Of a stretch of DNA of 64,000 bases, positions 1-15,085 are shown piece by piece. Made by a program: the position numbers and the translations under genes. Origin of the DNA: Aquila chrysaetos chrysaetos. Taxonomy: Eukaryota; Chordata; Aves; Accipitriformes; Accipitridae. Positions within the stretch are counted from its first letter, which is position 1, and each line of letters opens with the position of its first letter. The notes beneath the pieces are model-generated. The model did no database searches. It was not told the origin of the DNA and saw only the letters and a program-made list of their open reading frames with translations. The stretch lies in contig NC_044018.1 in the NCBI RefSeq assembly GCF_900496995.4, positions 30,833,825 to 30,897,824 on the forward strand, written 5' to 3'.

Positions 1-213
1 GGGGGGGGCGGACGGGGGCAGGGGTCGGGGCGCGGGGGGAAGAGGAAGGAGGGATGGGGTGCGGACAGCGCCAGGATCGCGGTGCCCCCGGCTGGGGTGG
101 CCTGGACTGCCAGTTTCCCGTCGGGCCCCGCGGTGCCGGTAGCCCCTTGGCCCCGCCCCGCCCCGGCAGCGCTCGCGCGGCGTCGGCTGGGCCGGGGTGG
201 GGCGGGGCAGGGG

Positions 214-262
214 TCGGCACCGGCACCGGCACCGGCACCGGCACCGGCACCGGCACCGGGAC
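214..262. repeat. Hexanucleotide (GGCACC)n repeat in SHMT2 5' UTR
   Basis: About eight near-perfect copies of GGCACC end some 30 bases before the SHMT2 start codon. In the SHMT2 frame they read as a His-Arg dipeptide series with no stop before the ATG. A second, interrupted array of the same hexamer lies at 17319-17391. Such short arrays vary in length between individuals. Confidence 0.9.
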
Positions 263-289
263 CCGGACCCGCCTGGAGCGCGGACCGCG

Positions 290-4682
<4,393 letters not shown>

Positions 4683-4963
4683 GCGGGGACTCCCACCGCT
4701 CCTGCCAGGCCAGGACTACCTGGGGGCAATGGGAGACTTAAAACCGCCCTCTGCATTCCCTACTCCCCTTCATCCCCCACCAGCACCTTTAGGATCAGGT
4801 ACTCCCTCCCCGGGGTGGGGGACGGCTCGCCCCTGTCCTGCTCTCAGCGTTAGGGTACAGAGACCCGCCGCAGACCCTGATGGGGGGGAGGGCCCAGTCC
4901 TTGCTCCAGCCTTGTCCCCTCTGTCCAAGTAAGTCTTGCACTTTTCTGGGGGACAGGGTTGCT

Positions 4964-4969
4964 AATAAA
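4964..4969 (+). terminator. SHMT2: SHMT2 polyadenylation signal
   Basis: A canonical AATAAA lies 282 bases after the SHMT2 stop codon, with G/T-rich sequence just downstream, so cleavage is expected near 4985. The 3' UTR is therefore about 300 bases. Confidence 0.85.
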
Positions 4970-4989
4970 AGTGGGGGCAGAGCCTGCCG

Positions 4990-5980
4990 GTGCAGAGGAG
5001 TGTGGATGCTGAGCTGGGGAGGGAGAGGTTGGTGACGAGGTGTCATGGGGGACAGTGTCCCTGGGGGCCCTCAGCACTGTGCCAGTGCACTCTGAGTGGA
5101 CGTGGGGAATAGACCTCTGGGTCTCCTTGCCCATGGTCATACCTCAGTGTCCCCATCCCTTCTCCTCCACCCCAGTGCTTCATTCAGTGGGCTCTGAGGG
5201 CAGGGGAGAGGCAGAGGGTTACACTGAGCCCCGGAATGAGACAGGTACAGTGGGGGGCCATGGCCCAGGCTGCCCTCCCTGCTGCCTTCCTGCTGTGGGG
5301 TGCAGAGCTGCCAGTGAGACCCCCTTGCTCACCATAGCATGGCCTGGATAGAGGTATAGCCCAGCCCCTGGCAGACCAGGCAGCTGCCTGTTCCCCAGCA
5401 CATCCCGCTGTCCTGGGTCATCTGCTCTGTATTTACTGGCCACGAGTTCCCTCACATGGCCTTAGCCAAACCAAACTGACAGGCAGGACTCCCCTGCCTC
5501 TGGCAAAGGCCAGGCCCCTTCCCCATGGCATGTAACGTGGGGAGAGCAGGGGCAGCATGTGCATGCAGGACATGCACATGCATCCACATGGATATGTGTG
5601 TGTGTGAGCCCCTCCACCCCACCCGCCTCTTTTCCTCTCCAGAGGGGCTGGGTTGGGACCGGGGTGGTCCCTGGGCAGCCCCCAGGGCCCTGGAGCGTGG
5701 GAGAGTGGAAACGCGGCACCCAGGGGCCATGAACCACCGCTTCCAGTGGGATGCAAGCCCCCACCCCAGCCTTCACCGGGGGGGGGGGGGGGGGGGGGGT
5801 GTTGGATGTCTCCTATGTTTATGGGCCTGGGAAACAGCATACGTAATCCATTTTGCTGCCCCCCTGGCCCCAATAATTTATTACTGTCCTGTGAGTTTAA
5901 TGCGGGCGAGACATGATGGCGAGAGCAGCATGCCAGGCAGGATGGGAGGGTGCAGGGGTGCTGGCAACAGCACTCACATT
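4990..5980. other. Gap between convergent SHMT2 and NDUFA4L2 tails
   Basis: About 1 kb separates the two 3' ends. No exon can be supported here. It holds a short TG/CA stretch near 5566-5606, a 22-base G run at 5778-5799 and a small AT-rich patch at 5865-5900 that contains a second possible minus-strand AATAAA (5877-5882). Confidence 0.7.
5778..5799. repeat. Homopolymer G22
   Basis: Twenty-two consecutive G residues on the plus strand lie between the two convergent gene ends. The tract could fold as a G-quadruplex and is also prone to assembly or length error. Confidence 0.9.
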
Positions 5981-5998
5981 GCTCCTGGAGTGACGTGG

Positions 5999-6004
5999 TT
6001 TATT
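5999..6004 (-). terminator. NDUFA4L2: NDUFA4L2 polyadenylation signal
   Basis: Minus-strand AATAAA (TTTATT on plus) sits 183 bases past the NDUFA4L2 stop codon at 6187. A further AATAAA at 5877-5882 could serve as a distal alternative. Confidence 0.75.
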
Positions 6005-6186
6005 GCGGGGGGGAGGGGTGCAGCCCTGTGGTTTGGGGTTGCTGGGGAAGCAGTCAGACCTGTGTGCATGGTGACTGTCGCAGAGCCATGGGGCAGGCAG
6101 GAGCCAGGAGGGCTGGTGGGGGCTGTGGCGGTGCTGCTGGGGGGGTGGGCATGCTTTCCCCTGCCCTGGCGCATCCTGGAGTCAGC

Positions 6187-9100
6187 TCAGAAACTGGGAC
6201 GGTCTTTCTTGAGGCTCTTGTAGTCGGTGGAAACTGCCAGAAACTGGAGAAGGGAGGGACGTGAAAGGGAGCTGTGTCGTCCGTGGCCATCACTGCAGCC
6301 TGGCCTTGGCTGCGGGGTGTGGGGGGGACAGCGCTCCCCTCGCCAAATCTGAGCACAAGGAGCTGGAGGGCTCACGCGCCTCTGCCCCAGGGCTGGTGCC
6401 ACCTTTCCCCCTTCCCCGAGGAAAACGTGATGTCTTGCCCTAAATGTGGCCATTCCCCCACCCCAGAGTGGCAGGCCCCCAGTTCACCCAGTGCTCACTT
6501 TATACTGGTCCGTGGGGCTCAGCTTATTCCAGGGTTCAGGATTATTTTTTCGATCCCAGCTGCAAGGGGTGATGGGGCCATCAGCACCTGTAAGGAGGGT
6601 GGGGGAGACAGACAACCCCCCCCCCCCCCCCCATTTTACCCCCACTAGTGCCCACAGCCCTGGCTCTCTGCAGAAATAATCCTAGATGCCAATGTAGCCA
6701 CAGTCCCCAGTTCTGCTGGGGTTGGCAGGTTGGGGGGCTCTGGCCAGGTCCCTCCAAGCCCCCTGGAGTCGGGGCCAGGCAGGCTCCCTGTGGGGCTGCT
6801 CCCAGAGCATCCCTGCCCAGGCTTGTGCCACGGCCATGGCCTGACTCACCCAAACCGCAGCCTGGCTGCCGCCCCAGTGCAGGGCTGGCCCACAAGCTAC
6901 TGCCCTGGCCGTACGTGCAGGGGTGCATGTCTGCCTGCCTGCCCCCCCCCACACCCCCGGCAGCACTGCCCTGCTGCACCCCTACCTGGGATGGGAGGCT
7001 GCTTTCTGGCCTCGGCTGCTCTGCCTCCACCCCTATTCCCAAAAGCCTCCCCACAAGCCCCCAGCCTTCATGCCCTGTTCGGCGAGCAGGGAAGCTGCTG
7101 CCTGCCCTGTTGTCCGTGCCTGCCGTGAGCAAGCAGGGACACAGCAGCCATGTGCAGCACTCGTGAGCATGCAGTGCTTGTGAGAGTGCAGGACAACTGC
7201 ATGGGGTGGCTGGTGTTAGTCAGATGAAGCCTTTCCAAAGAGGACGTCTCATCCTGTCCCAGGAGGGGTTGTGGAAGGCCAGCGAAGCCGTGGGATGGGT
7301 CCCTGGAGAGAGTAGCTCACGTCTCCCCCTCTCCTGTCCCCCTGCAATCTGCTGGTGTTGGCCAAGAGCAGAATTTTCCATCTGGGAAGATGCGCATGCA
7401 CGTGTGTGTGTGTGTGCGTGCACATTAGGGGTTGGGGGGGCTATGCTGCAGATGCAGACCCCTGGAGCTGTTTAATAGCATTAATGTGCTGTGGGGGTGC
7501 TGCTGTGGGGGGGGCTGCTGTTGTTTTATACACATGCGCGCGTGCACACATCACCACCACCACCACCCCCCCCCCCCCCACACACACACACACTTCCACC
7601 ATCAAAGACAAGGTGCCTGGATCTGCTAATTGCTGAGCTAAGTACCCTGGGCAGCTGGCGTCAAATTAAATCAATGAGCGTTTTACCGGGAGCAAACAAA
7701 TATTAGATAGGCATTAGACAGCGTCAGGCTGCAGGGACCGTGGGCCACTGAGCTACAAGGGAAAAAAAAACCACCCAGACCCAGCCTCGTGCACCACAGC
7801 ATGCCTGTCTGTCCTGTGCCAATCCATCCACCCTCTATTCCTCATCAATCCATCCTCACACCTTGTCTCCCTCTCCCTTCTCTCCCTCTCCATTCATCCT
7901 TGCACACTGTTTTTATGTCTGTCCATCCCTCCCTCTCTCTCCCCATTCCTTCTCCAACCATCCATCCCACTGGTTTCCCATTCCTCTGTCAATCCCTCCC
8001 TCCCCACACTGTCTTTCCCCCTCTCCATCAGTCACATACTGCTTTTATCTGCCTCGTCATCCACCCATCCATCCCGCTCCCTCTGCCGTCCCCGTAACCC
8101 CTCTGCATCTCTCTCCTGCCTGCCCCCCGTTTCACAGCAGCTGGTGCAGTGCCCAGAGCAGCAGGTTGAAGGGGCCCTTTCCCCCCCGCACCCCCAAACA
8201 AGGAGAGGGCAGATGGTGCCCCAGCTTCCCTCACCTCCTCCGGGTACCTCTGCTCCCAGGTTTGCCCCCCCTACCCCTGCCATGAGGGTGTCAGAGTGCT
8301 TCCAGGCGCCTTGTGCACCCCAGCACCCCCCCGCCACACCTGGGTATCAGCCCCTCATCTCCAGGGGTGGGAGGCAAGTGCCTGAGGGGTGCCCGGGGGC
8401 ACCCTGACCCGTACCTGATGTCGGGGCTGTACAGGGCCAGCCTCAGCAAGTACAGGACAGCACTGCCCAGGCCGACGCTGATGAAGCCAATGAGGGGAAT
8501 GAGCTGCAGGGAGAGAGAAAGAGAGAAAAATGAAAAATACCCCAATAAAATGAATATTTATCAGGCCGACTGGAGAGTGAAAGGGAGAGCTGACACACTG
8601 GGAGATTTACAGGGGAAATATGGCAAGGCAATCCTGTAGCTGGGCTGCGGTACACAGTGTAGCTGTCAGCTTGAGTGACTGAATTAAAAGAGGGAGAGAA
8701 AAATCGGCTCGTGTTGGAGAGGAATTGGATTTGGAATGAGAAATCGCTTCCTTTCCGCCTGCTGCTGCCCGGCGCTGGCGCTGGCTGCCATGGCTGAGGG
8801 CCTGGGGGCCGTTCCAAGCGAGCATGGTGCCCTAGGTAAGAGGCTGAGCCTCGGCTAACGATTCCTCCCCGTGGGCCTCCATCCCTGCCCAGAGCAGGGC
8901 TGCAGCCCGGGCAGGGTTTGGCCCCGAGCCATGCTGCTCCCCTCGGGCAGAATCTCCGTCCTCCCCTTGCAGCTGCCCCCCCCTCGGGCCCTGCACACCT
9001 TCCACACCATCTCCTGACAAAGCACAAGATGAGGAGGGCTCAGTCCACCTTCCCCTGCACCTACAGCGGTGATGGACTGGGACGTGCTGGGGCCAGGCAT

Positions 9101-12100
9101 CAGGCTGGTGGCCAAGCAGCTGGGTCCAGAGCAGGTCTCGGGCACATGGTGACAGTGCAGCACGGAGGGGCACTCAGCAACCCCTGCCCCCCCCGGGAGC
9201 TGCCCCAGCCCTGCAGCAGGCATCCCCGTGAGCAGGAGGTCCCTTCACCCCGCTCCATGCACACAGGGACTTTCATCGTGCCTTTGCAGGGCGACCAGAT
9301 CCATCTTCTCATCTCCGCTCCCCCCTCCACTCGCGCTGCCAATCCCCCAGTGCCCGGGGAGACATGGCCTCAATCGGAGCCGAGATGAGGCTGCTTTGAC
9401 CTCCCCCAAATTGCAGCGGCCCCCCCGTGCCAGGGAAGATGGTCTGAGCATAATGAACCTCCCGCCAACCCGTGCCCCTGGGAAAGCAAACACGGCCGGC
9501 GCCTCGCAGTGCCCATTAGTGCAGAGCGGGGAGCGGGGGCCAGCGGTGCCGCGAGAGCCATGCGCGCTGCGCAGTTTGCATTGCCAGCACCTGAGTGCCT
9601 GGGTTATATTTCCAGTTCTGCTTGGCAGCTTGAGCTCTTAGAAAGTGTCTCCAAACCCCCACCTGACCACCCACCGCTCGGTGTCTCAGTTTCCCCACTT
9701 GGATAAGACTGGGGGACGACGACTCTAAAACACAAAGAAAAGGGTCTGTCCAAACCCCTCTGTTCTCTGCCAAGCACCTCGATGACCTGCACAGGGAAGG
9801 GGTCTTGTGGGGAAGACACCCGGGCACTCAGGTGTGTCCCCCTCCCCAAGCACTCCCTGCCCAGCCTTCAGTCCCCAGCTGGACACCCTGCATCCTCCCC
9901 CAATGCCCCCAGCATGGCCCAGCTCCTGCTCAGTAGCGCCCATGCCCAAGCGAAGCAGTGCTCCGTGCTCACACCAGCTGATCGAGCACCGGGCAGATGC
10001 CAGCGCCAATTCGGGAGGTTAGAGGCATCAGCAGATAATGATCTTTTGCGCCGTGTGCGGCTGGGTGCCAAGAGGATCTGGCAGTAGCCGCTACCCAACC
10101 GCGCCGGCTAATCAAGACGAACTCCACAGCGCCGGGAATTGCAGTGTCTGTTGGAGGAGATTCGGGGCGATGGGTTCGTCTCACCATCTGCTGCTGACAC
10201 CTTCTGGGTAATTAATGCCTGGGAAGAATTAAGGGTAGGGGGAGCTGGGGGAACCGCTCATGCAGCAGGCAGGGGGCTCTGGAGCGGCAGGTGCAGGCAG
10301 TGGGGCCTGATTCCCCCCCAAGACACGCACAAAAATAAACAAGACGTATTGAGAGCTTGACCTTAAGTGTATGGAGAGTTAAAACGCTGTTTGTGCGCGA
10401 GCAGCATTTGCCCAACTGTGGGGACCTCTTGGGAGTGAGGCAGGCACCACACAGCTCCCTGGGACTCCTGTCTCTGCCAGCAGCGGGGCTGAGCCCCCCG
10501 GCCAGGCACGGCCAGTCCCCACCGCAGGCCGGCTGCAGCCCCAGCCACCACTCAGCACTTCCAAGTGACCAGGCAGCTAGCTTGTGCCAGCTCTGCCAGA
10601 GTGGGGATCTGGCCCCGTTCCTACAGCTCCGGCTACAAAAATAGCAGGAAGAAAAAAACCAAATGTGTGAAGGTGCTGGGTGAGGCAGGGGCCCCATACC
10701 TCGACAGGGTGGGATGAGCACCTCATACCAGGCTGCAGATGAGCATTCCCTCCCGTGGCAGGACCATGTGCTGAGGTGAGTAGACGGTGGGACGCAGTGC
10801 TGGGCTCTGCCCGCTGCCTGAAAGGCACCCACTGAGCCGTGCAGCCCCTGGACCACCATGCTGGGTGGGTTCTTGTCCTGCCAAAGCTCCTGTGCTTCAC
10901 CGCCACGGCACTCCACCAGTGTGCCTGGGACATTAATCACTGCCAGGTGGGCAGGCAGCCGGGCATGCTGCGGTGGGGGAGTCTATTGCCAGGTGAAAGT
11001 GCTGATGTACCTGGCTGGCATGAGCTGCAGCTGATCACGTGTAATGGACGACATGTCAAAAATTGCCCCAGCAACCTCTGCTGGCAATAATCCTGCTTAA
11101 TGGTGCTAGGCGCATGCCAGGCACTTCACATACAGGCACCCAGGACTGCCCCCCCTTTACACATACTGCTTGGGAGTCTCTCTGTGCCCCCCAAGTAACA
11201 CACAGTCCTCTGTTTGACAGCTGGGGAAACCACGGCAGGCATGAGCAGAAAAGTCCTAAATCCCATCCACGTTCTGCACACAGCAGTGCCACAAAGAGAG
11301 CGCAGGAGCCCTGGCCCGTGCTGTCGATCCATCCACTCTCACTGAGGATGTGAAAAGCACCCGAGCGTCCTGGCTGCCTGTGCCCTCAGTGCTGGCAGGA
11401 CACAGGCACCCGCCTTTCCCTGGAAGAGCCCAGCCCCAGGTGCCTCCTGCTCCAACCCTGGACTCCCCTCCCCTGTCCGAGTCTGCTGGTGAGCCAAGCG
11501 TCCGGATGCTCAGCCATGGCTCATCATCTTTTCCAGCCTGGCTGCTCTAGCCTCCACCAGACCCAAGTGCCAACAGCTTACGTGACTTTCAGCCCAGCAC
11601 TTGCAGCTCGTTAGCCCTCCCCAGGCCACCAGACCCTGTCAGGTCCCCTGGGAGTGCACTGGGCAGTGGGAACAGGCGGAGGGGTGGCTGGGGACCCTCT
11701 GACAAGGGCCAGGTCCCTGTTGCAGGAGGGGATCCAGCCCGGCAGCAAAAGAGGCCTGTCCTGGCAGGGACACTCGCCCAGCTGCCACCATCTCAGAGGG
11801 TCTATAGTTTATGAGGGTTTAAGCGTCTTTGTGCACAAAACCCTCAGCTTGAAATTTTGATGGCAGGGGGCAGGGACAGATCTGAGCTGAAAGGATGCAA
11901 ATTAGCCCTTCAAACCTGGGGCTGCCAGGGCAAGTGGGGAGGGGGCTTGATTTCCATTCCCACCCCTCCCCAAAGATGCCCCTGGAGCAGGGTGTAGCAG
12001 GGGGAGGACATGGAGCAGCACCCTTCACCCAAGCAGCTGCCAGCAGACATGCCTGTCAGGGTAAGTAAGCCTGGGTGTGTGTGCGAGAGTTGATGTGCCC

Positions 12101-12659
12101 AAAGCCCAGCCCAGTGAAGGAGCCCTGGCCCCTCAGTGGTGCTGGACGGAGAGAGCGGGTCAGGCAGTGCAGGGTGGTCTCACCTCTCCTTGGTAAAGGA
12201 GGGCTGGGGACCGCCAGGACGGCCCCGCTTACCTGGAGGGTGCTGTGAGAGCTGGGAGGACATTGTGAAGGGGAAGCTGGCAAGCAAGTACAGCCTGGGA
12301 AGGCAAGGGGAGGGCAGAGGAGATGGACTGGGAGGCTGAGAAGGGGTTTGGGGAATGGAAGAGGAGGCTGGCAAAGGGTGCAAAGGGCAGAGGAGGGCAG
12401 GAAGAATGGAGGGGTGGGAAGGAGGGAGAAGGATGTGGGGAAGCACAGTGTCCCCGAGGCATGTGGCAAGAGAAGGGCAAGGACAAGCCCACAGGGATGG
12501 GGACTGCCGGGGGTCCCTGGGAGGAGGAGAGGGGCAGAGGGATGCAGAGGGATGGGGAGGAAAGGGAAGTCCCTGGAGGGAGAGGGTGTGGGGGTGACTC
12601 ACTCCGGGGTGCCGCTTGACATGCCGGGAGAACATGCCTCCAAGCAGGGGGCCCTTCAT
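6187..12659 (-). CDS. NDUFA4L2: NDUFA4-like 2 mitochondrial protein (4 coding exons, complete)
   Basis: Predicted 87-residue protein, the same length as human NDUFA4L2. Coding exons on the minus strand: 12603-12659, 8415-8503, 6499-6559, 6187-6243; phases 0, 2 and 0 join cleanly. Residues 1-19 are a basic N-terminus ending KRHPG. Residues 20-43 form one membrane helix (LIPLIGFISVGLGSAVLYLL, then RLAL). Residues 49-69 read SWDRKNNPEPWNKLSPTDQY then K. The tail is FLAVSTDYKSLKKDRPSF. The paralogue NDUFA4 begins differently, so L2 fits better, and synteny between SHMT2 and STAC3 agrees. In mammals this is a HIF-1-induced mitochondrial protein that lowers complex I activity. Intron 1 is 4.1 kb and intron 2 is 1.9 kb. 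The start ATG has a favourable context (GCC before ATG); the next ATG in frame is codon 9. A candidate acceptor at about 12685 suggests an upstream noncoding exon. Confidence 0.95.
6616..6632. repeat. Homopolymer C17
   Basis: Seventeen C residues lie in NDUFA4L2 intron 2, about 55 bases upstream (on the minus strand) of exon 3. On the minus strand this is a G run. Confidence 0.85.
7548..7592. repeat. Compound simple repeat (CAC)n-Cn-(CA)n
   Basis: A CAC array, a C run and a CA array follow each other in NDUFA4L2 intron 2. A TG array lies nearby at 7400-7420. Confidence 0.85.
7795..8135. repeat. Degenerate CCAT/CCTC pyrimidine-rich repeat
   Basis: About 340 bases are built from drifting CCATCCATC and CCCTCTCT units, nearly pure pyrimidine on the plus strand, inside NDUFA4L2 intron 2. 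Open frames across it are repeat artefacts. Confidence 0.75.
8504..12602 (-). other. NDUFA4L2: NDUFA4L2 intron 1
   Basis: This 4.1 kb intron has no supportable exon. AT-rich, non-repetitive blocks stand out at 8515-8720, 10010-10240 and 10320-10410, and may be regulatory. Stretches at 9680-9720 and 11205-11240 resemble old MIR/L2 pieces (the CTCAGTTTCC type and its complement). A purine-rich stretch fills 12300-12590 next to exon 1. Confidence 0.6.
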
Positions 12660-12764
12660 GGCGAGGGTGTGGGCAAGGTCCAGCTGCAATGGCAGGTTCC
12701 CGAGTGCCGTCCGTCCGAGGATGGAGGGTGGGCAGGAGATGCGAGGGAGGCGTCTGCGGCAGGG

Positions 12765-12800
12765 CTGGGAGGGACGGGGCGGGACGGGCTGGGGATCCCG
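12765..12800 (-). promoter_or_regulatory. NDUFA4L2: GC-box cluster near NDUFA4L2 start
   Basis: GGGGCGGG-type Sp1 boxes and flanking G-rich sequence lie 110-140 bases upstream of the NDUFA4L2 start codon. They could belong to a proximal promoter; no TATA box is evident. Whether transcription starts here or further upstream cannot be decided from sequence. Confidence 0.35.
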
Positions 12801-13022
12801 GCCCCCGGACACTGCAAGCTGGAAGGGGAGAGGGAGGCTGAGCATCAGGTCCTCAGCCCCGGCTGCAATCTGCCCCTTCCAGCCTCTCCCGCAGTGAGCC
12901 CCGATGACTGGGTTAATGATGAGCTTTGGGTTTGGACGCCTGAGGTCCCCACATGCTGCTGCACCCCAGACCGCATTCATGCCTCAGTTTCCCTCTCTGT
13001 ACACGGGCCAGCCCCTTCCCTC

Positions 13023-13044
13023 CACGTGCAAATGCTTCACAGGT
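13023..13044 (+). promoter_or_regulatory. Candidate hypoxia response element upstream of NDUFA4L2
   Basis: CACGTG at 13023-13028 contains the HIF core RCGTG. CACAGGT at 13038-13044 follows after nine bases, the arrangement of HIF site plus ancillary sequence known from EPO and VEGF. It lies 364 bases upstream of the NDUFA4L2 start codon. NDUFA4L2 is an established HIF-1 target in mammals. CACGTG also fits MYC/USF-type E-box factors. Confidence 0.4.
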
Positions 13045-13074
13045 TACTCCACACCTTCCTGCCAGGGCGAACGA

Positions 13075-13290
13075 TGAGTGCTGTGATTTGTTATGACAAC
13101 TTTACCGATGTTTGCTGCCTCCCCTCAGCGCCCCCCCTCCACCCTCCCATTTATGATAAATGACATAACACCCAATTTACATTTAGCAATGCAAATCTCC
13201 CTGGCAGTAACAGATGCTGCTGTGCATATGGAAACCAGTTATTTGTATCCACTGGCTCTTAACAAAAGACTGGGGAGATGGACGGAGTGG
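13075..13290. other. AT-rich motif-dense block upstream of NDUFA4L2
   Basis: An AT-rich island in GC-rich surroundings, with a GATA-type TGATAA, a forkhead-like TGTTTGC, and a perfect octamer ATGCAAAT at 13189-13196. It contains no repeat and no exon. It is a candidate enhancer for NDUFA4L2 or another neighbour, on motif evidence only. Confidence 0.35.
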
Positions 13291-13546
13291 GCAGCCGAAA
13301 GCAGCAGGCTGGAACTGAGCAGGGACTGGGCCTCCCTGACCCTTATCAAGGGGGTGCTGGTCATGTTCTGGCAGTGCCAAGAGCCAGCACAGCCCGTGTC
13401 TGGGGGGCAGCTGGGGGCAGAGCATAGCAAGGTAGCATATGATGGTGGCAGTGGCACACACCTGATGGGCACAGGCCAGTCCCTGTCACACGCCCCTTCC
13501 ACTGAGGGCTCGTGGTCAAAAGCCAGTGTCCCCCAGCAGACCAGAC

Positions 13547-13670
13547 TTTGCTCACGCATACATGCATGCACACAAGCATCCATAGGTAAACAACATACAT
13601 GCTGACACAGCAGCAGGTACTTGCACATGAATACTCCCACACATACATGCACACACACATGCACACAAGA
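13547..13670. repeat. CA/CATG-rich simple repeat
   Basis: Degenerate alternating purine-pyrimidine sequence rich in ACACATGCA. Confidence 0.7.
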
Positions 13671-14809
13671 GTTCTGGCAATTCTTTTTACCGCTGACCTG
13701 TAAGCCCCCCACTTTGCAGTTTTGGCTTGGAGCACCCCAGGGAGTCTCTGCTCTCCCACACATGCCCAGGACCCCGCTGCTGCCCGCCCCCCAGCCTGGC
13801 AGTCCAGCCTCCCTCCCCACCTTAGCACCCTCCGCCCAGCACAGCGCAGCCCCGTCAGTGCCACTCTATCCTAACCTTATTTCTTTCAGCAAAGTATAAA
13901 AGGACAAAGGGGAGAAACTTCTCTGGAGTGTGTGGAAATAAATAAACAAGGCCTGAATTGCAGCCAGCAGCGCCGTGTTGAGGCCTTTGTTGATATAATT
14001 AGAGTTTTGAAATGGGATTGATTAAGTGCCACTCCCCAAGACAGAGTGCATCCTGCCCTCAGCACAGGCACGCGCGTGTCCTTTGCTGCGTTCCTCTGCC
14101 AAGGGCTGCTGCGGCACAGGGACACTAGTGTGGTGCATGGGGAGGGTGTGTGTGTGTAGGGTCACGGCAGAGGTGTGAGGGAAGACTCGCGTGGTGCCAC
14201 AACCCCTTTGGAGCACAGCACCAAAGCACCGAGCACCAAAGCACTGAGCAGGAATCCTAAGAGGGCATCCAGCAGCATCAGGAGCCCAGGACGTCTGGAG
14301 GATTCCGGTCCCATCACAGCCAGGTCTGCTTTGGAGCAACCTGCACCCCAATGCAAGCTCCTACCTCCCTGCAGACAAGCCCAGGTCTTCCCCTAGAGAT
14401 GCAGCAGGATTCCCTGCCCACAAAGCCCAGCTGCCTCCATGCTCATTAATGATTGTAATTAAGAGACAGTTTAATTCTGTGCCATGCTTCCCTCTTCCGT
14501 GGTGATTACAGCGTGTGCCCCGCTGCTCAGGAGGCCTCCTGGGTAGGCTGCCCGCAGCCCCACAGGAGCAACCATGGTGAGGGCCTCAGCCCTACAGAGT
14601 GCTGGGGGGGCTCCTGCGTGCTCCTCACCCTCCCTGCCCCCTGAGGGAGACACAATAAATACCAGCAAAAAGACACTGCTGGAGCTTCTTCTCTTTTGTG
14701 GCTGCCCCTGCCTGGCACCATGCAGTTCTGATGGGTCAGCGCTTTTGGGGAAGAACAAGACAGCCCACAAATACTTCCTAGAGAGAAAAGAATTACAGCA
14801 GCTGACCTC

Positions 14810-15085
14810 AGGAAGCATGCACGTGCATGGACACACACCTGCAAATGGAGAGCTACACGTACACGCAGCTAAGCAGCTCTGTACTCACACACACACACAT
14901 GCACAGAGACACACCCCTGTCTGCACAGCTACATGTACCTGCGCGCACACACACACGTGCATGGATACGCGCGTGCACACATGTCCCGACACGGACATAC
15001 AGACGCGTTTATAAGCAGACATATGTTTGCACATGTGCATACACACAAACATGCATGGCTAGGTGCACACTCACATGTATGCTGG
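14810..15085. repeat. Long CA/CATG-rich degenerate repeat
   Basis: About 275 bases of ACACACATGCACACG-type alternating purine-pyrimidine sequence, the kind that can adopt Z-DNA. Open frames across it on both strands are artefacts. Confidence 0.75.

Noticed and set aside
12180-12980. 266-codon minus-strand open frame
   Set aside because: Only the short stretch 12603-12659 is real (NDUFA4L2 exon 1, with a splice donor at its end). The rest is low-complexity Pro/Ser/Leu sequence from a purine-rich tract.
12348-13163. 271-codon plus-strand open frame
   Set aside because: Gly/Arg/Glu-rich translation of a purine-rich repeat, opposite NDUFA4L2 exon 1, with no homology or splice support.
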